From positions 1,054,001 to 1,118,000 of the forward strand of contig NC_008825.1 of the NCBI RefSeq assembly GCF_000015725.1: DNA of 64,000 nt, read 5' to 3'. The position numbers and the translations under genes were made by a program. Under the pieces are notes generated by a model, which saw only the letters and a list, made by a program, of their open reading frames with translations, ran no database searches and was not told the DNA's origin. Positions 18,864-32,947 of the stretch are shown here, piece by piece (within the stretch, counting starts at the first letter, position 1; each line of letters begins with the position of its first letter). This stretch comes from Methylibium petroleiphilum PM1. GTDB taxonomy: Bacteria > Pseudomonadota > Gammaproteobacteria > Burkholderiales > Burkholderiaceae_C.

Positions 18864-21554
18864 ATGGACAAGCACTTCCTCACCCCGCTCTTTTCGCCCG
18901 AATCCATCATCGTGCTGGCCGGGGCGCCCGACGACCCGACCGGCCAGACGCCCCAGGCCCGGGTGCTGCACCAGGCCCTGCGGGCACAGCCCTATGCCGG
19001 CGCGCTGCAGTTCCTGGACATCCATGCGACCGGCACGCTGGCCGAGCTGGCGCAGACCCGGGCCGACCTGGCCGTCATCGCGCTGCCGCCCCAGCAGGTG
19101 GCCTCCGCACTGGAGGTCGCAGGAAGGCTCGCCTGTCGCTCGGCGCTGGTGGTGTCCAGCGGCATCGGCGCCGAGGCCGCGGCGACCCTGAAGAAGATCG
19201 CACAGCGCGAGGGCATCCATCTGCTGGGACCCAACGGGCTGGGGTTCCAGCGTCCTGCGCTGCAGCTCAACGCCAGCGCGGCAGGGCCGCTGGCCAAGCC
19301 CGGTTCACTGGCGCTGGTGTCGCAGTCGGGGGCGCTCACCACCTCGGTGCTCGACTGGGCCAGCACCAACGCGGTGGGCTTCTCCAGCGTCGTGTCCCTG
19401 GGCCCGAACACCTCGGTGGACATCGCTCAGGTGCTGGACTACCTGGCCAACGACGCGCAGACGCACAGCATCGTTGTCTACGTCGAGGGCATCTCGAGCG
19501 CGCGCCATTTCATGAGCGCGCTGCGCTCGGCCGCCAAGGCCAAGCCGGTGGTGGTGCTGAAGGCCGGTCGCAAGCCGGCCGGCAACGAGGCCGCGCAGAC
19601 CCACAGCGGCGCCATCGTCGGCAGCGACGACGTGTTCGACGCCGCGCTGCGCCGTGCCGGCGCGGTGCGGGTGCGCTCCTTCGTCGAGCTGTTCTCGGCC
19701 GCGAAATGCCTGGCCTCGCGCTACCGCCCGGTGGGTCGGCGCCTCGCGATCGTGACCAACGGCGGCGGGCCCGGCGTGCTGGCGGCGGACTGGGTCAACG
19801 AGCTGTACCTGCACCTGGGCCGGCTGTCGGCCGAGTCGGCCGCTGCACTGGCGCCGCAGCTGCCGCCGCTGGCCTCGCTGTCGGACCTGATCGATCTGTC
19901 GGAAGACGCCGGCCCCGAGCACTACCGCGCCGCCATCGATGCTGCCGGCAACGACACGCAGATCGACGGCGTGCTGACCGTCTACTCGCCCAAGGTCGGC
20001 GTCGATGCGGCGGACATCGCGGGCGCGCTGGTGGAGGTCAAGCACACGATGGGCAAGCCGTTGCTGTCATGCTGGATGGGCGATGCGTCGGTCGGCGCGG
20101 CGCGCGAGCTTCTGAACGAGGCAGGCATCCCCGGCTTCCGCACGCCGGAGGCGGCGGTCGGGGCCTTCGGCAACATCGCCTCGTTCTACCAGAACCAGCT
20201 GCTGCTGCAGCAGACGCCTTCGCCGCTGTCCACGCTGGCCAAGCCCGACATCGAGGCGGCGCGGCTGGTGATCGAGAGCGTGCTGGCCGAGCGCCGCAAG
20301 GTGCTGACGGAGATGGAGTCGAAGACGCTGCTGTCGTCGTTCCACATCCCGGTCACCAACACCATCCTCGCGCGCAGCGCCAACGAGGCGATGATGATCG
20401 CCACCCAGCTGGGCTTCCCGGTCGCGCTGAAGATCGATTCGTCCGACATCAGCCACAAGTCCGACGTGGAGGGTGTGGCGCTCAACATCATGAACGGCGC
20501 GAGCGCGCGCGACACCTATACCGACATGGTGGAGCGGGTGGCGCGGCTGCAACCGGGCGCCCGGATCAACGGCGTGACGGTGCAGAAGATGGCGCGTGCC
20601 CGGCGCGGCCGTGAGATCTACATCGGCCTGGTGACCGACGACCCGTTCGGTCCGGTCATCGTGTTCGGCGCCGGCGGCACGATGATCGAGCTGATCAACG
20701 ACCGCGCGATGGAGCTGCCGCCGCTGAACCGTTTCCTGGCGCGCCGGCTGATCGAGCGCTCGCGCGTCGCCGAGACCCTGGGCGAATGGCGCGGCGCCAG
20801 CGCGGTGAACCTCGACGCGCTGGAGCAGGTGCTGCTGCGCGTGTCGGAGATGGTGTGCGAGCTGCCGCAGCTGCGCGAGATGGACATCAACCCCATCATC
20901 GTCGACGAATCCGGCGCGGTGGCGGTGGATGCGCGCATCGTCATCGACAGCGCGCCGCAGGCGGCGGGTGGCCGCACCAACCCGTACTCGCACCTCTCCA
21001 TCCTGCCTTATCCGACACGCTACGAGCAGGTCTGGCCGCTGCGCGGCGGCGGCGAGTACACGGTGCGCCCGATCCGGCCGAACGACGCGCGGATGCTGCA
21101 GGACCTGGTGCTGCACCTGTCGCCCGAGAGCCGCTACTTCCGCTTCGTGTCCTCGCTGACCGAGCTGTCGCCTTCGATGCTGGCGCGCTTCACGCTGATC
21201 GACTACGACCGCGAGATGGCGCTGGTGGCGGTGGTCAAGGAGCGCAACGCGGGGGCGGACGGCGAGATGGCCGAGACCGAGCGCATCGTCGGCGTGTCGC
21301 GCTACATCACCAACCCCGATCACTCGACCTGCGAGTTCTCGCTGGTGGTGGCCGACGACTTCAACGGCCGCGGCATCGGCTCGCGCCTGATGGAAAGCAT
21401 CATGGACGTGGCGCGCGAGAAGGGCCTGAGCGAGATCGACGGGCTGGTGCTCGCCAACAACGCCGACATGCTCAAGCTCATGCGCTCGCTGGGCTTCGCG
21501 GTCAAGCGCTTCGCCGACGACCCGGACTTCATGCTGGTGACCCACACGCTGTAG
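18864..21554 (+). CDS. Pat-type protein: ADP-forming acyl-CoA synthetase fused to GNAT
   Basis: An 896 aa protein with the domain order of PatZ/YfiQ lysine acetyltransferases: CoA-binding Rossmann domain (about 10-140), succinyl-CoA-ligase-like domains (150-460), an ATP-grasp domain (about 480-700, KSDVEGVALNIMNGA) and a GNAT acetyltransferase (about 720-890) with the acetyl-CoA loop NGRGIGSRLMES. Such enzymes acetylate and inactivate acyl-CoA synthetases in response to carbon status; the large domain is thought to be regulatory. It lies near, but not in, the propionyl-CoA operon, whose intermediates would be natural targets or effectors. The start ATG 18864 has only a weak ribosome-binding site. 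Confidence 0.9.
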   Translation: MDKHFLTPLFSPESIIVLAGAPDDPTGQTPQARVLHQALRAQPYAGALQFLDIHATGTLAELAQTRADLAVIALPPQQVASALEVAGRLACRSALVVSSGIGAEAAATLKKIAQREGIHLLGPNGLGFQRPALQLNASAAGPLAKPGSLALVSQSGALTTSVLDWASTNAVGFSSVVSLGPNTSVDIAQVLDYLANDAQTHSIVVYVEGISSARHFMSALRSAAKAKPVVVLKAGRKPAGNEAAQTHSGAIVGSDDVFDAALRRAGAVRVRSFVELFSAAKCLASRYRPVGRRLAIVTNGGGPGVLAADWVNELYLHLGRLSAESAAALAPQLPPLASLSDLIDLSEDAGPEHYRAAIDAAGNDTQIDGVLTVYSPKVGVDAADIAGALVEVKHTMGKPLLSCWMGDASVGAARELLNEAGIPGFRTPEAAVGAFGNIASFYQNQLLLQQTPSPLSTLAKPDIEAARLVIESVLAERRKVLTEMESKTLLSSFHIPVTNTILARSANEAMMIATQLGFPVALKIDSSDISHKSDVEGVALNIMNGASARDTYTDMVERVARLQPGARINGVTVQKMARARRGREIYIGLVTDDPFGPVIVFGAGGTMIELINDRAMELPPLNRFLARRLIERSRVAETLGEWRGASAVNLDALEQVLLRVSEMVCELPQLREMDINPIIVDESGAVAVDARIVIDSAPQAAGGRTNPYSHLSILPYPTRYEQVWPLRGGGEYTVRPIRPNDARMLQDLVLHLSPESRYFRFVSSLTELSPSMLARFTLIDYDREMALVAVVKERNAGADGEMAETERIVGVSRYITNPDHSTCEFSLVVADDFNGRGIGSRLMESIMDVAREKGLSEIDGLVLANNADMLKLMRSLGFAVKRFADDPDFMLVTHTL

Positions 21555-21668
21555 ATCGGCCCGGCTCCGCTACATCAGGCGGTGCGGCGCCGGAACTTCC
21601 GGTGACGCACCTGCGTCCACCTCACAATGGTGTGGCGCGTGCCGCACGGATCGCAGGAGGTGGGCAGC

Positions 21669-22529
21669 ATGATGAACAACAGGCTGATCTACGGCGTGGC
21701 CGGGCTGGCGTTCGCGATCGCCGTCGGCACCTTGCTGTACTGGCGCCAGCGCACGCCGGAGCCACCCCAGGCCGTGCCGACGTCGCCGGTCGCCGAGGTG
21801 GCGCCGCCGCCTGCGGCGGCCTCGGTGCCGGCCGAGCCCGCCATCCGGCACCCGATCGATGCGCAGGGCAGCGATGCGGCGGCCGGCGCGTCGGCCCCGG
21901 CGACGCCGGAGCGCGCCGACGCCGCGATCCGCTCGGCGCTCGTCGAACTGCTCGGGCAGCCGGCGGTACTCAAGTTCCTGCAGGTCGACGGCTTCGCGCG
22001 CCGCGTCGTCGCGACCGTGGACAACCTGGCCCGGCCGCATGCGGCGCCGCGGCTGTGGCCCGTCAACCCGAGCGCGGGGCGCTTCACGGTCGAGCCCGGC
22101 GCGGGCGGCGGCAGCGTGATCGCTGCGGCCAACGGCGCGCGCTATGCGGCCTTCACGGCCTTCGTCGAGTCGGTGGACACCGCTCGCGCGGTCGCGCTGT
22201 ACGTGCGGCTGTATTCGCTGTTCCAGCAGGCCTACCAGGAACTGGGCTATCCGCGCGGCTACTTCAACGACCGGCTGGTCGACGTCATCGACCACCTGCT
22301 GCAGACGCCGGAGCCGGCGGGCCCGCTGGCGGTCGTGCTGACCGAGGTGAAGGGGCCCGTCCAGCCCGCGCGCCCGTGGGTGCGCTACGAGTTCGCCGAC
22401 CCGGCGTTGGAGGCGCGGTCGGCGGGGCAGAAGATGCTGCTGCGCCTGGCACCGCAGCAGCGGCAGAGCCTGAAGGCGAAGCTGGCGGAGATTCGCGCGC
22501 AGATCACGCAGGCGCCGGGGATGCGATGA
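21669..22529 (+). CDS. DUF3014 family protein, membrane anchored
   Basis: A 286 aa protein with one N-terminal membrane span (LIYGVAGLAFAIAVGTLLYW), a Pro/Ala linker and a conserved soluble domain (about 85-270) typical of DUF3014, including AVLKFLQVDGFARRVVATVDNL and ALYVRLYSLFQQAYQELGYP. The bulk should face the periplasm. AGGAGG at 21655-21660 supports the ATG at 21669 rather than the GTG/ATG at 21627. Function unknown. It is followed by the inverted-repeat element. Confidence 0.85.
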   Translation: MMNNRLIYGVAGLAFAIAVGTLLYWRQRTPEPPQAVPTSPVAEVAPPPAAASVPAEPAIRHPIDAQGSDAAAGASAPATPERADAAIRSALVELLGQPAVLKFLQVDGFARRVVATVDNLARPHAAPRLWPVNPSAGRFTVEPGAGGGSVIAAANGARYAAFTAFVESVDTARAVALYVRLYSLFQQAYQELGYPRGYFNDRLVDVIDHLLQTPEPAGPLAVVLTEVKGPVQPARPWVRYEFADPALEARSAGQKMLLRLAPQQRQSLKAKLAEIRAQITQAPGMR

Positions 22530-22567
22530 GCTTGTGTGGCGTTTGAGGTTGCTGGGCTGAGCGGGAG

Positions 22568-22803
22568 CCGTGCCGGGCCGCTGTGTTGCGTTCATGTCCC
22601 CCGAGCCCGCCCTCCGGCCGGGCTCTCCTCCTCTACTTCACTCCACACAGCGGCCCGTCACGGCGCTTCGATACACCGCGGTGTGCCGGGGTTGTAAAGC
22701 CTTCGCGTGTCGCGGTGGTGCGTGCGACCAGGGCGTCGGGTGAATGGCGAAGTGAGGTAGAGGAGGAGGGGTCGGCCGGGAGGCCGACGCCGGGGGACAC
22801 GAA
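22568..22803. repeat. Composite inverted-repeat element
   Basis: Three nested signals fill the gene-free stretch 22530-22849. CCGTGCCGGGCCGCTGTGT (22568-22586) pairs with 22645-22663 with one mismatch. Within it, GAGCCCG pairs with CGGGCTC. The segment 22591-22643 (GTCCCCCG...TCCTCCTCTAC...) recurs in inverted orientation at 22746-22803, which itself holds the perfect stem GTCGGCC-GGGA-GGCCGAC at 22771-22788. No ORF fits. It looks like a REP- or MITE-like intergenic element. Confidence 0.65.
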
Positions 22804-22849
22804 CGGAGCCGTTCACCCGATGGCCTGGTCAGCAGCGCGCGGGCCAGGC

Positions 22850-23548
22850 TCAGCGCATCGCCGCCGCCTCTTCACCGTTGGCGAGATGCCGGCGCATCAG
22901 TTGTTGAGCCTGCTCGGCATCGCCCGCGCGCAGCGCGGCCATCAGTTGGCGGTGTTCGTTCAACGACGCCTCCAGCCGGCCCTGCTTGAACAGCGAGTGG
23001 TGGCGGTTGAGCTTCATCACCTTGCGCAGGTCGGCGACCATCTGCACGCGCCAGCGGTTGTCGGCCAGTTCGAGCAGGCGAAGGTGGAAGCGCTCGTTGG
23101 CGGCGAAGAAGCGGTCGCGGTCACCGAGGTTGCGTTCGAGCTGTTCGTGCAGGGTCTCCAGTTCGGCCAGCTGCTCGGGCGTGAGCCGGCTGGCGGCGGC
23201 GGCGGCGGCATCGCTCTCCAGCAGCGCGAGCAGGTGGAACACCTCGGTCAGGTCGCGCGCCGACACCTCGGTGACGTAGGCGCCGCGGCGCAGCTTCATC
23301 GTCACCAGGCCCTCCGCGGCCAGCACCTTCAGCGCCTCGCGAAGGGGCGTGCGGCTGATGCCGTACTCGACCGCCAGCGCCTTCTCGTCGATCCAGCTGC
23401 CCGGCGCGAGCCGGTGCGACAGGATGCGCGCGCGCAGCGCCTCGGCCACCTGCTCGTACAGCGCGCGGTCGGGCAGCGCGCCGGCCGCGGAGTCGGCAGG
23501 CGTGCGGTCGAGGGCGGTGCTGGCGAGCGTGAGGGTGGGTTCGGACAT
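22850..23548 (-). CDS. GntR/FadR-family (FCD) transcriptional regulator
   Basis: A 232 aa repressor-type regulator: N-terminal winged helix (about 30-95; LYEQVAEALRARILSHRL and YGISRTPLREALKVLAAEGL) and a C-terminal helical FCD ligand domain (about 105-220) with the acidic/His metal set (DRDRFFAANERFHLRLLELA, HRQLMAALRAGD). I start at the ATG 23548 (MSEPTLTL); an upstream ATG at 23584 exists. It is divergent from the methylmalonyl-CoA mutase operon and probably controls it, sensing an acyl-CoA or organic acid. Confidence 0.88.
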   Translation of the reverse strand: MSEPTLTLASTALDRTPADSAAGALPDRALYEQVAEALRARILSHRLAPGSWIDEKALAVEYGISRTPLREALKVLAAEGLVTMKLRRGAYVTEVSARDLTEVFHLLALLESDAAAAAASRLTPEQLAELETLHEQLERNLGDRDRFFAANERFHLRLLELADNRWRVQMVADLRKVMKLNRHHSLFKQGRLEASLNEHRQLMAALRAGDAEQAQQLMRRHLANGEEAAAMR

Positions 23549-23596
23549 GGGTCCCGGCGGCAGTCGTCTTGGTGCAGCGCACACAAGACGTGTTTG

Positions 23597-23614
23597 TAAT
23601 TCAGTTTTGAATTA
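23597..23614. promoter_or_regulatory. Candidate GntR operator
   Basis: TAATTC-AGTTTT-GAATTA is a perfect 6 bp inverted repeat in an unusually AT-rich patch between the divergent gntR and mutase genes. It overlaps a -10-like TATGAT at 23613-23618, so a bound repressor could block transcription of the operon. Confidence 0.5.
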
Positions 23615-23728
23615 TGATCGCGCCTCAGTTCGCCGTCCAGCCCGGATTTCCGGAGTCTGGCGTGCGCCACGTGGCCTCGTGTCATGCCGCGGCGCCTCGC
23701 ACACCGTTCACCGCAGGAAAGATTCGCC

Positions 23729-25888
<2,160 letters not shown>

Positions 25889-25892
25889 TCCG

Positions 25893-26906
25893 ATGGCTGC
25901 CGCCTCCGACCAGACGCTGATCGACGGCGTGCTCGGCCCGGCCGGGCCGGTGCAGCGCCGCGCCATCGCCAAGACCATCACGCTGCTCGAGTCCACGCGC
26001 GAGGAGCATCGCGCACGCGCCGACGAGCTGATCAACACCCTGCTGCCGCACAGCGGACGCTCGCTGCGGCTGGGCATCTCGGGCGTGCCGGGGGTCGGCA
26101 AGTCCACCTTTATCGAGAGCCTGGGGCTGTTCCTGGTGGAGCGCGGGCACCGCGTCGCGGTGCTGGCTGTGGACCCGTCGTCCAGCGTCTCGGGCGGCTC
26201 CATCCTGGGCGACAAGACGCGCATGGAGCGGCTGTCGGTCGACGAGCGCGCCTACATCCGCCCCAGCCCGGCCTCGGGCACGCTGGGTGGCGTGGCCGAG
26301 AAGACGCGCGAGTCGATGCTGGTGGCCGAGGCGGCGGGCTACGACGTGGTGATCGTCGAGACCGTCGGCGTCGGCCAGAGCGAGATCGCGGTGGCCGGCA
26401 TGACCGACATGTTCGTGCTGCTGCAGTTGCCCAACGCCGGCGACGACCTGCAGGCCATCAAGAAGGGCGTGATGGAGCTGGCCGATCTGGTGGTGATCAA
26501 CAAGGCCGACCTCGACGAGGCCGCCGCCACGCGGGCGCGTGCGCAGATCACCTCGGCGCTGCGGCTGCTGGGGCAGCACGGCAACCCGATGACGGCCCAC
26601 CACGATGCCCAGCTGTGGCATCCGCAGGTGCTGCAGCTCAGCGCGCTGAAGGGCGTGGGTCTGGCGGAGTTCTGGGTCGCCGTGGAGCGCTTTCGCGAAC
26701 TGCAGACGCAGAGCGGCCGGCTCGCGTCGCGCCGCCACCAGCAGGACCAGGCCTGGATGTGGGAGCGCATCGAGGCCGGCCTGAAGGCGCGCTTTCGCGG
26801 CCACCCCGCCGTGCGCGAGGCGCTCTCCGCCACCAGCGCCGACGTGCGCGCCGGTCGGCTGGCGGCCTCGGTCGCGGCACGCCGCCTGCTCGACCTCGCC
26901 GACTGA
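25893..26906 (+). CDS. meaB: MeaB-type G-protein chaperone of the mutase
   Basis: A 337 aa GTPase (ArgK/MeaB family) that loads and protects the B12 cofactor of methylmalonyl-CoA mutase. Walker A is GVPGVGKST at 64-72; downstream are the [18 protein letters not shown] switch region, ETVGVGQSE and the base-specificity motif NKAD. The C-terminal dimerisation arm is present. It begins four bases after the mutase stop codon, so the two are translationally linked. Low alternatives: none, the family match is clear. Confidence 0.95.
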   Translation: MAAASDQTLIDGVLGPAGPVQRRAIAKTITLLESTREEHRARADELINTLLPHSGRSLRLGISGVPGVGKSTFIESLGLFLVERGHRVAVLAVDPSSSVSGGSILGDKTRMERLSVDERAYIRPSPASGTLGGVAEKTRESMLVAEAAGYDVVIVETVGVGQSEIAVAGMTDMFVLLQLPNAGDDLQAIKKGVMELADLVVINKADLDEAAATRARAQITSALRLLGQHGNPMTAHHDAQLWHPQVLQLSALKGVGLAEFWVAVERFRELQTQSGRLASRRHQQDQAWMWERIEAGLKARFRGHPAVREALSATSADVRAGRLAASVAARRLLDLAD

Positions 26907-26975
26907 TTCACGCACCGACTTCTGCCCCGTTCCGTCCCACCCGACACATCCATCCAGGCCGAGAGGACCATCCCC

Positions 26976-28508
<1,533 letters not shown>

Positions 28509-28527
28509 CGCGGCGAGGGAACGAGAC

Positions 28528-28645
28528 ATGTTCACCAAGATTCTTATTGCCAACCGCGGGGACAACGGCCGACAGGCCGTTGCGGCGCAGCCAGATTGCC
28601 TGGTGCGCGGAGCGCACGCAGGCGAGTTCACCGCGGGAGCCAGGC

Positions 28646-28656
<11 letters not shown>
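28528..28656 (+). CDS. 42-codon ORF duplicating the pccA start
   Basis: This ORF begins MFTKILIANRG, the same eleven residues as PccA, then runs through an unrelated segment (DNGRQAVAAQPD...) and stops with TAA inside the pccA start region, overlapping its first codons. The four base differences from the real pccA start are all at third codon positions. Two hairpins lie in the insert: 28564-28581 (AACGGCC-GACA-GGCCGTT) and 28598-28623. It may be a leader peptide coupling translation to pccA, or only the debris of a rearrangement. Confidence 0.45.
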
Positions 28657-30673
<2,017 letters not shown>

Positions 30674-30686
30674 GGAGGCGACCGCG

Positions 30687-31151
<465 letters not shown>

Positions 31152-31403
31152 GGTTTTGGCTCCGGTATCCGTGATGACCCGGGGGCCGGCGGTGCAACTT
31201 GTTAGACTCATGTCACTTGGAGGGTGTTGTCGGAGCCGTGCCACCGGCCGCATCCCCGAGCGGGCAGTACAGGTCGGGGAGGCAGGCGAGCGGAGGACGC
31301 GCCGACCCCTGACCGCTGCGGCGGCCGTCCTGGTGCAGCGCGTGGCGCGCCGGGTGGCGAGGCGGACGTCGGCACGGCAGCAACTAGACAACAAGAGCTT
31401 GCA

Positions 31404-32459
31404 GTGATCTCAGGCAACTACCCCGACAGTGTCGAGCGGAGCAGCGAACTTCTGAGGCTCGCGCTCCCGCAGATGGCCAAGCATTCGGTCGCCCTGCACC
31501 CCATCAACTACGCGGTCTGGTACGAGTATGTGTCGGGCCGCAGCAGCGACCTGAAGGCCGAGATCGAGCGGCTCACCGCCGACGGGCGGGCCCTGACCGA
31601 GGCCGACGTGGCCCGGCTGTTCAAGGCCTATGTCGCGCCGGTCGGGCTCGAGACCTCCGAGCGGGTGGCCGAGAACGCCCGCCGCATCCTGCGCAGCATG
31701 GAGCAGGATGCGCTGGAGGCGACCGACCGCACCTCGGCCTTCGACCAGTCGCTGTCGCAGTGGCAGGCCGAGCTCGATCGCGAGGCGAACGGTGGCGCGG
31801 TGCTGCAGGGCGTGGTGGACAGCACGCGCGAGATGTCGGAAGCGATGCGCCAGCTGCAGAGCCGGCTGGACGTGAACCAGCGCGAGATCGCGCAGCTACG
31901 GGCCGAGGTGGCTGCCGCCCGCAGCGAGGCACAGACCGACAGCCTGACCGGCCTGCACAACCGCCGCTCCTTCGAGCAGCACATCGCCAAGTTCCTGGCC
32001 GACCGCGAGGCGGCGATGTCGCTGGTGCTGGTCGACATCGACCACTTCAAGCTGGTCAACGACACCCACGGCCATCTGTTCGGTGACCAGGTGCTGATGG
32101 CGGTGGCGCGGGTGCTGAAGGAGAGCGTGCGCAACGACGACCTGGCCGCCCGCATCGGCGGCGAGGAGTTCGCACTGCTGCTGCCGTCGACGCCGCTCAA
32201 GGGCGCGGTCGAGCTGGCCGAGCGCATCCGCACCTCGATCGCCAACAGCCGCATCCGCCGCCGCAACAGCGAGCAGCAGGTCGGGCAGATCACGGTGTCG
32301 CTCGGCGTCGCCGACCTGTGGCCCAGCGACAACGGCGAGAGCTGGTTCTCGCGTGCCGACGAGGCGCTCTACGCCTCCAAGCGCGAGGGTCGCAATCGCG
32401 TCACGGCGCCGTCGCTGCTGTCACGGCATGCCGTGACCGGCGGCGTCAACCGGTCCTAG
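31404..32459 (+). CDS. Diguanylate cyclase, soluble
   Basis: A 351 aa c-di-GMP synthase without membrane spans. Residues 1-170 are helical with a coiled-coil (MSEAMRQLQSRLDVNQREIA) that may dimerise the enzyme. The GGDEF domain has GGEEF at 252-256 and the inhibitory I-site RNDD exactly five residues before it. I take the GTG at 31404 as the start; the upstream open frame (to 31224) is Arg/Gly-rich and not protein-like. The 252 bp gap before it (31152-31403) holds nothing I can name. The signal sensed is unknown. Confidence 0.88.
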   Translation: MISGNYPDSVERSSELLRLALPQMAKHSVALHPINYAVWYEYVSGRSSDLKAEIERLTADGRALTEADVARLFKAYVAPVGLETSERVAENARRILRSMEQDALEATDRTSAFDQSLSQWQAELDREANGGAVLQGVVDSTREMSEAMRQLQSRLDVNQREIAQLRAEVAAARSEAQTDSLTGLHNRRSFEQHIAKFLADREAAMSLVLVDIDHFKLVNDTHGHLFGDQVLMAVARVLKESVRNDDLAARIGGEEFALLLPSTPLKGAVELAERIRTSIANSRIRRRNSEQQVGQITVSLGVADLWPSDNGESWFSRADEALYASKREGRNRVTAPSLLSRHAVTGGVNRS

Positions 32460-32947
32460 AGAAAGCGCTCCAGCAGCTTCTTCGAGCGCCGGTCCAGCGC
32501 CAGGCGGTCGCGCACCAGGAACTGGATGCCGTGGCTGTCGACGATCAGCAGCGCGCCGTTGCCGAGCCGGCGGATGTCCTCCTCGCCCTTGAGCACGAAG
32601 CTCGTGCTGCCGCGGTCGGTCTCGACCGTCCAGCTGCTGGGCGTCGAGAAGGTCGACACGGCGCTGATCTGCAGGATGGTCGGCATGAACTCGCGGCTGG
32701 CGAGCTCCGCCTCCAGCAGGGCGCGCGGGGACGGTGGCAGGGCGCTCAGGCGCTCGATCCAGTGCAGTTCGCGCCCGTCGGCGCCGACGATCGACACGCC
32801 TTCGTCGGGCGCGGCGATCGGGAAGGCGCGCACCGGCAGCACGCCGTCGTGCACCGCACCGTCCGCGGCCGTGAGGACCAGGCGACCGAAGGCGTTGCGT
32901 TCGAGCCGGAGGTCGCGGTTCTCGTCCATCGCGGGCGCTCCGTTCAT
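32456..32947 (-). CDS. DUF1854 protein, cyanophycin-associated
   Basis: A 163 aa protein of the DUF1854 family (HWIERLSALPPSPRALLEAEL, VETDRGSTSFVLKGEEDIRRL, IVDSHGIQFLVRDRLALDRRSKKLLERFL). Its ATG overlaps the stop of the ABC transporter in an ATGA arrangement, so the two are translationally coupled. In Burkholderiales this family is regularly found beside cyanophycin synthetases, but its biochemical role is not known. It is likely a soluble partner or regulator of the transporter. Confidence 0.85.
   Translation of the reverse strand: MNGAPAMDENRDLRLERNAFGRLVLTAADGAVHDGVLPVRAFPIAAPDEGVSIVGADGRELHWIERLSALPPSPRALLEAELASREFMPTILQISAVSTFSTPSSWTVETDRGSTSFVLKGEEDIRRLGNGALLIVDSHGIQFLVRDRLALDRRSKKLLERFL

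Noticed and set aside
23585..23728. Possible cobalamin riboswitch before the B12-dependent mutase
   Set aside because: The gap is only about 143 bases, already holds the GntR palindrome, and shows no B12-box-like conserved core.
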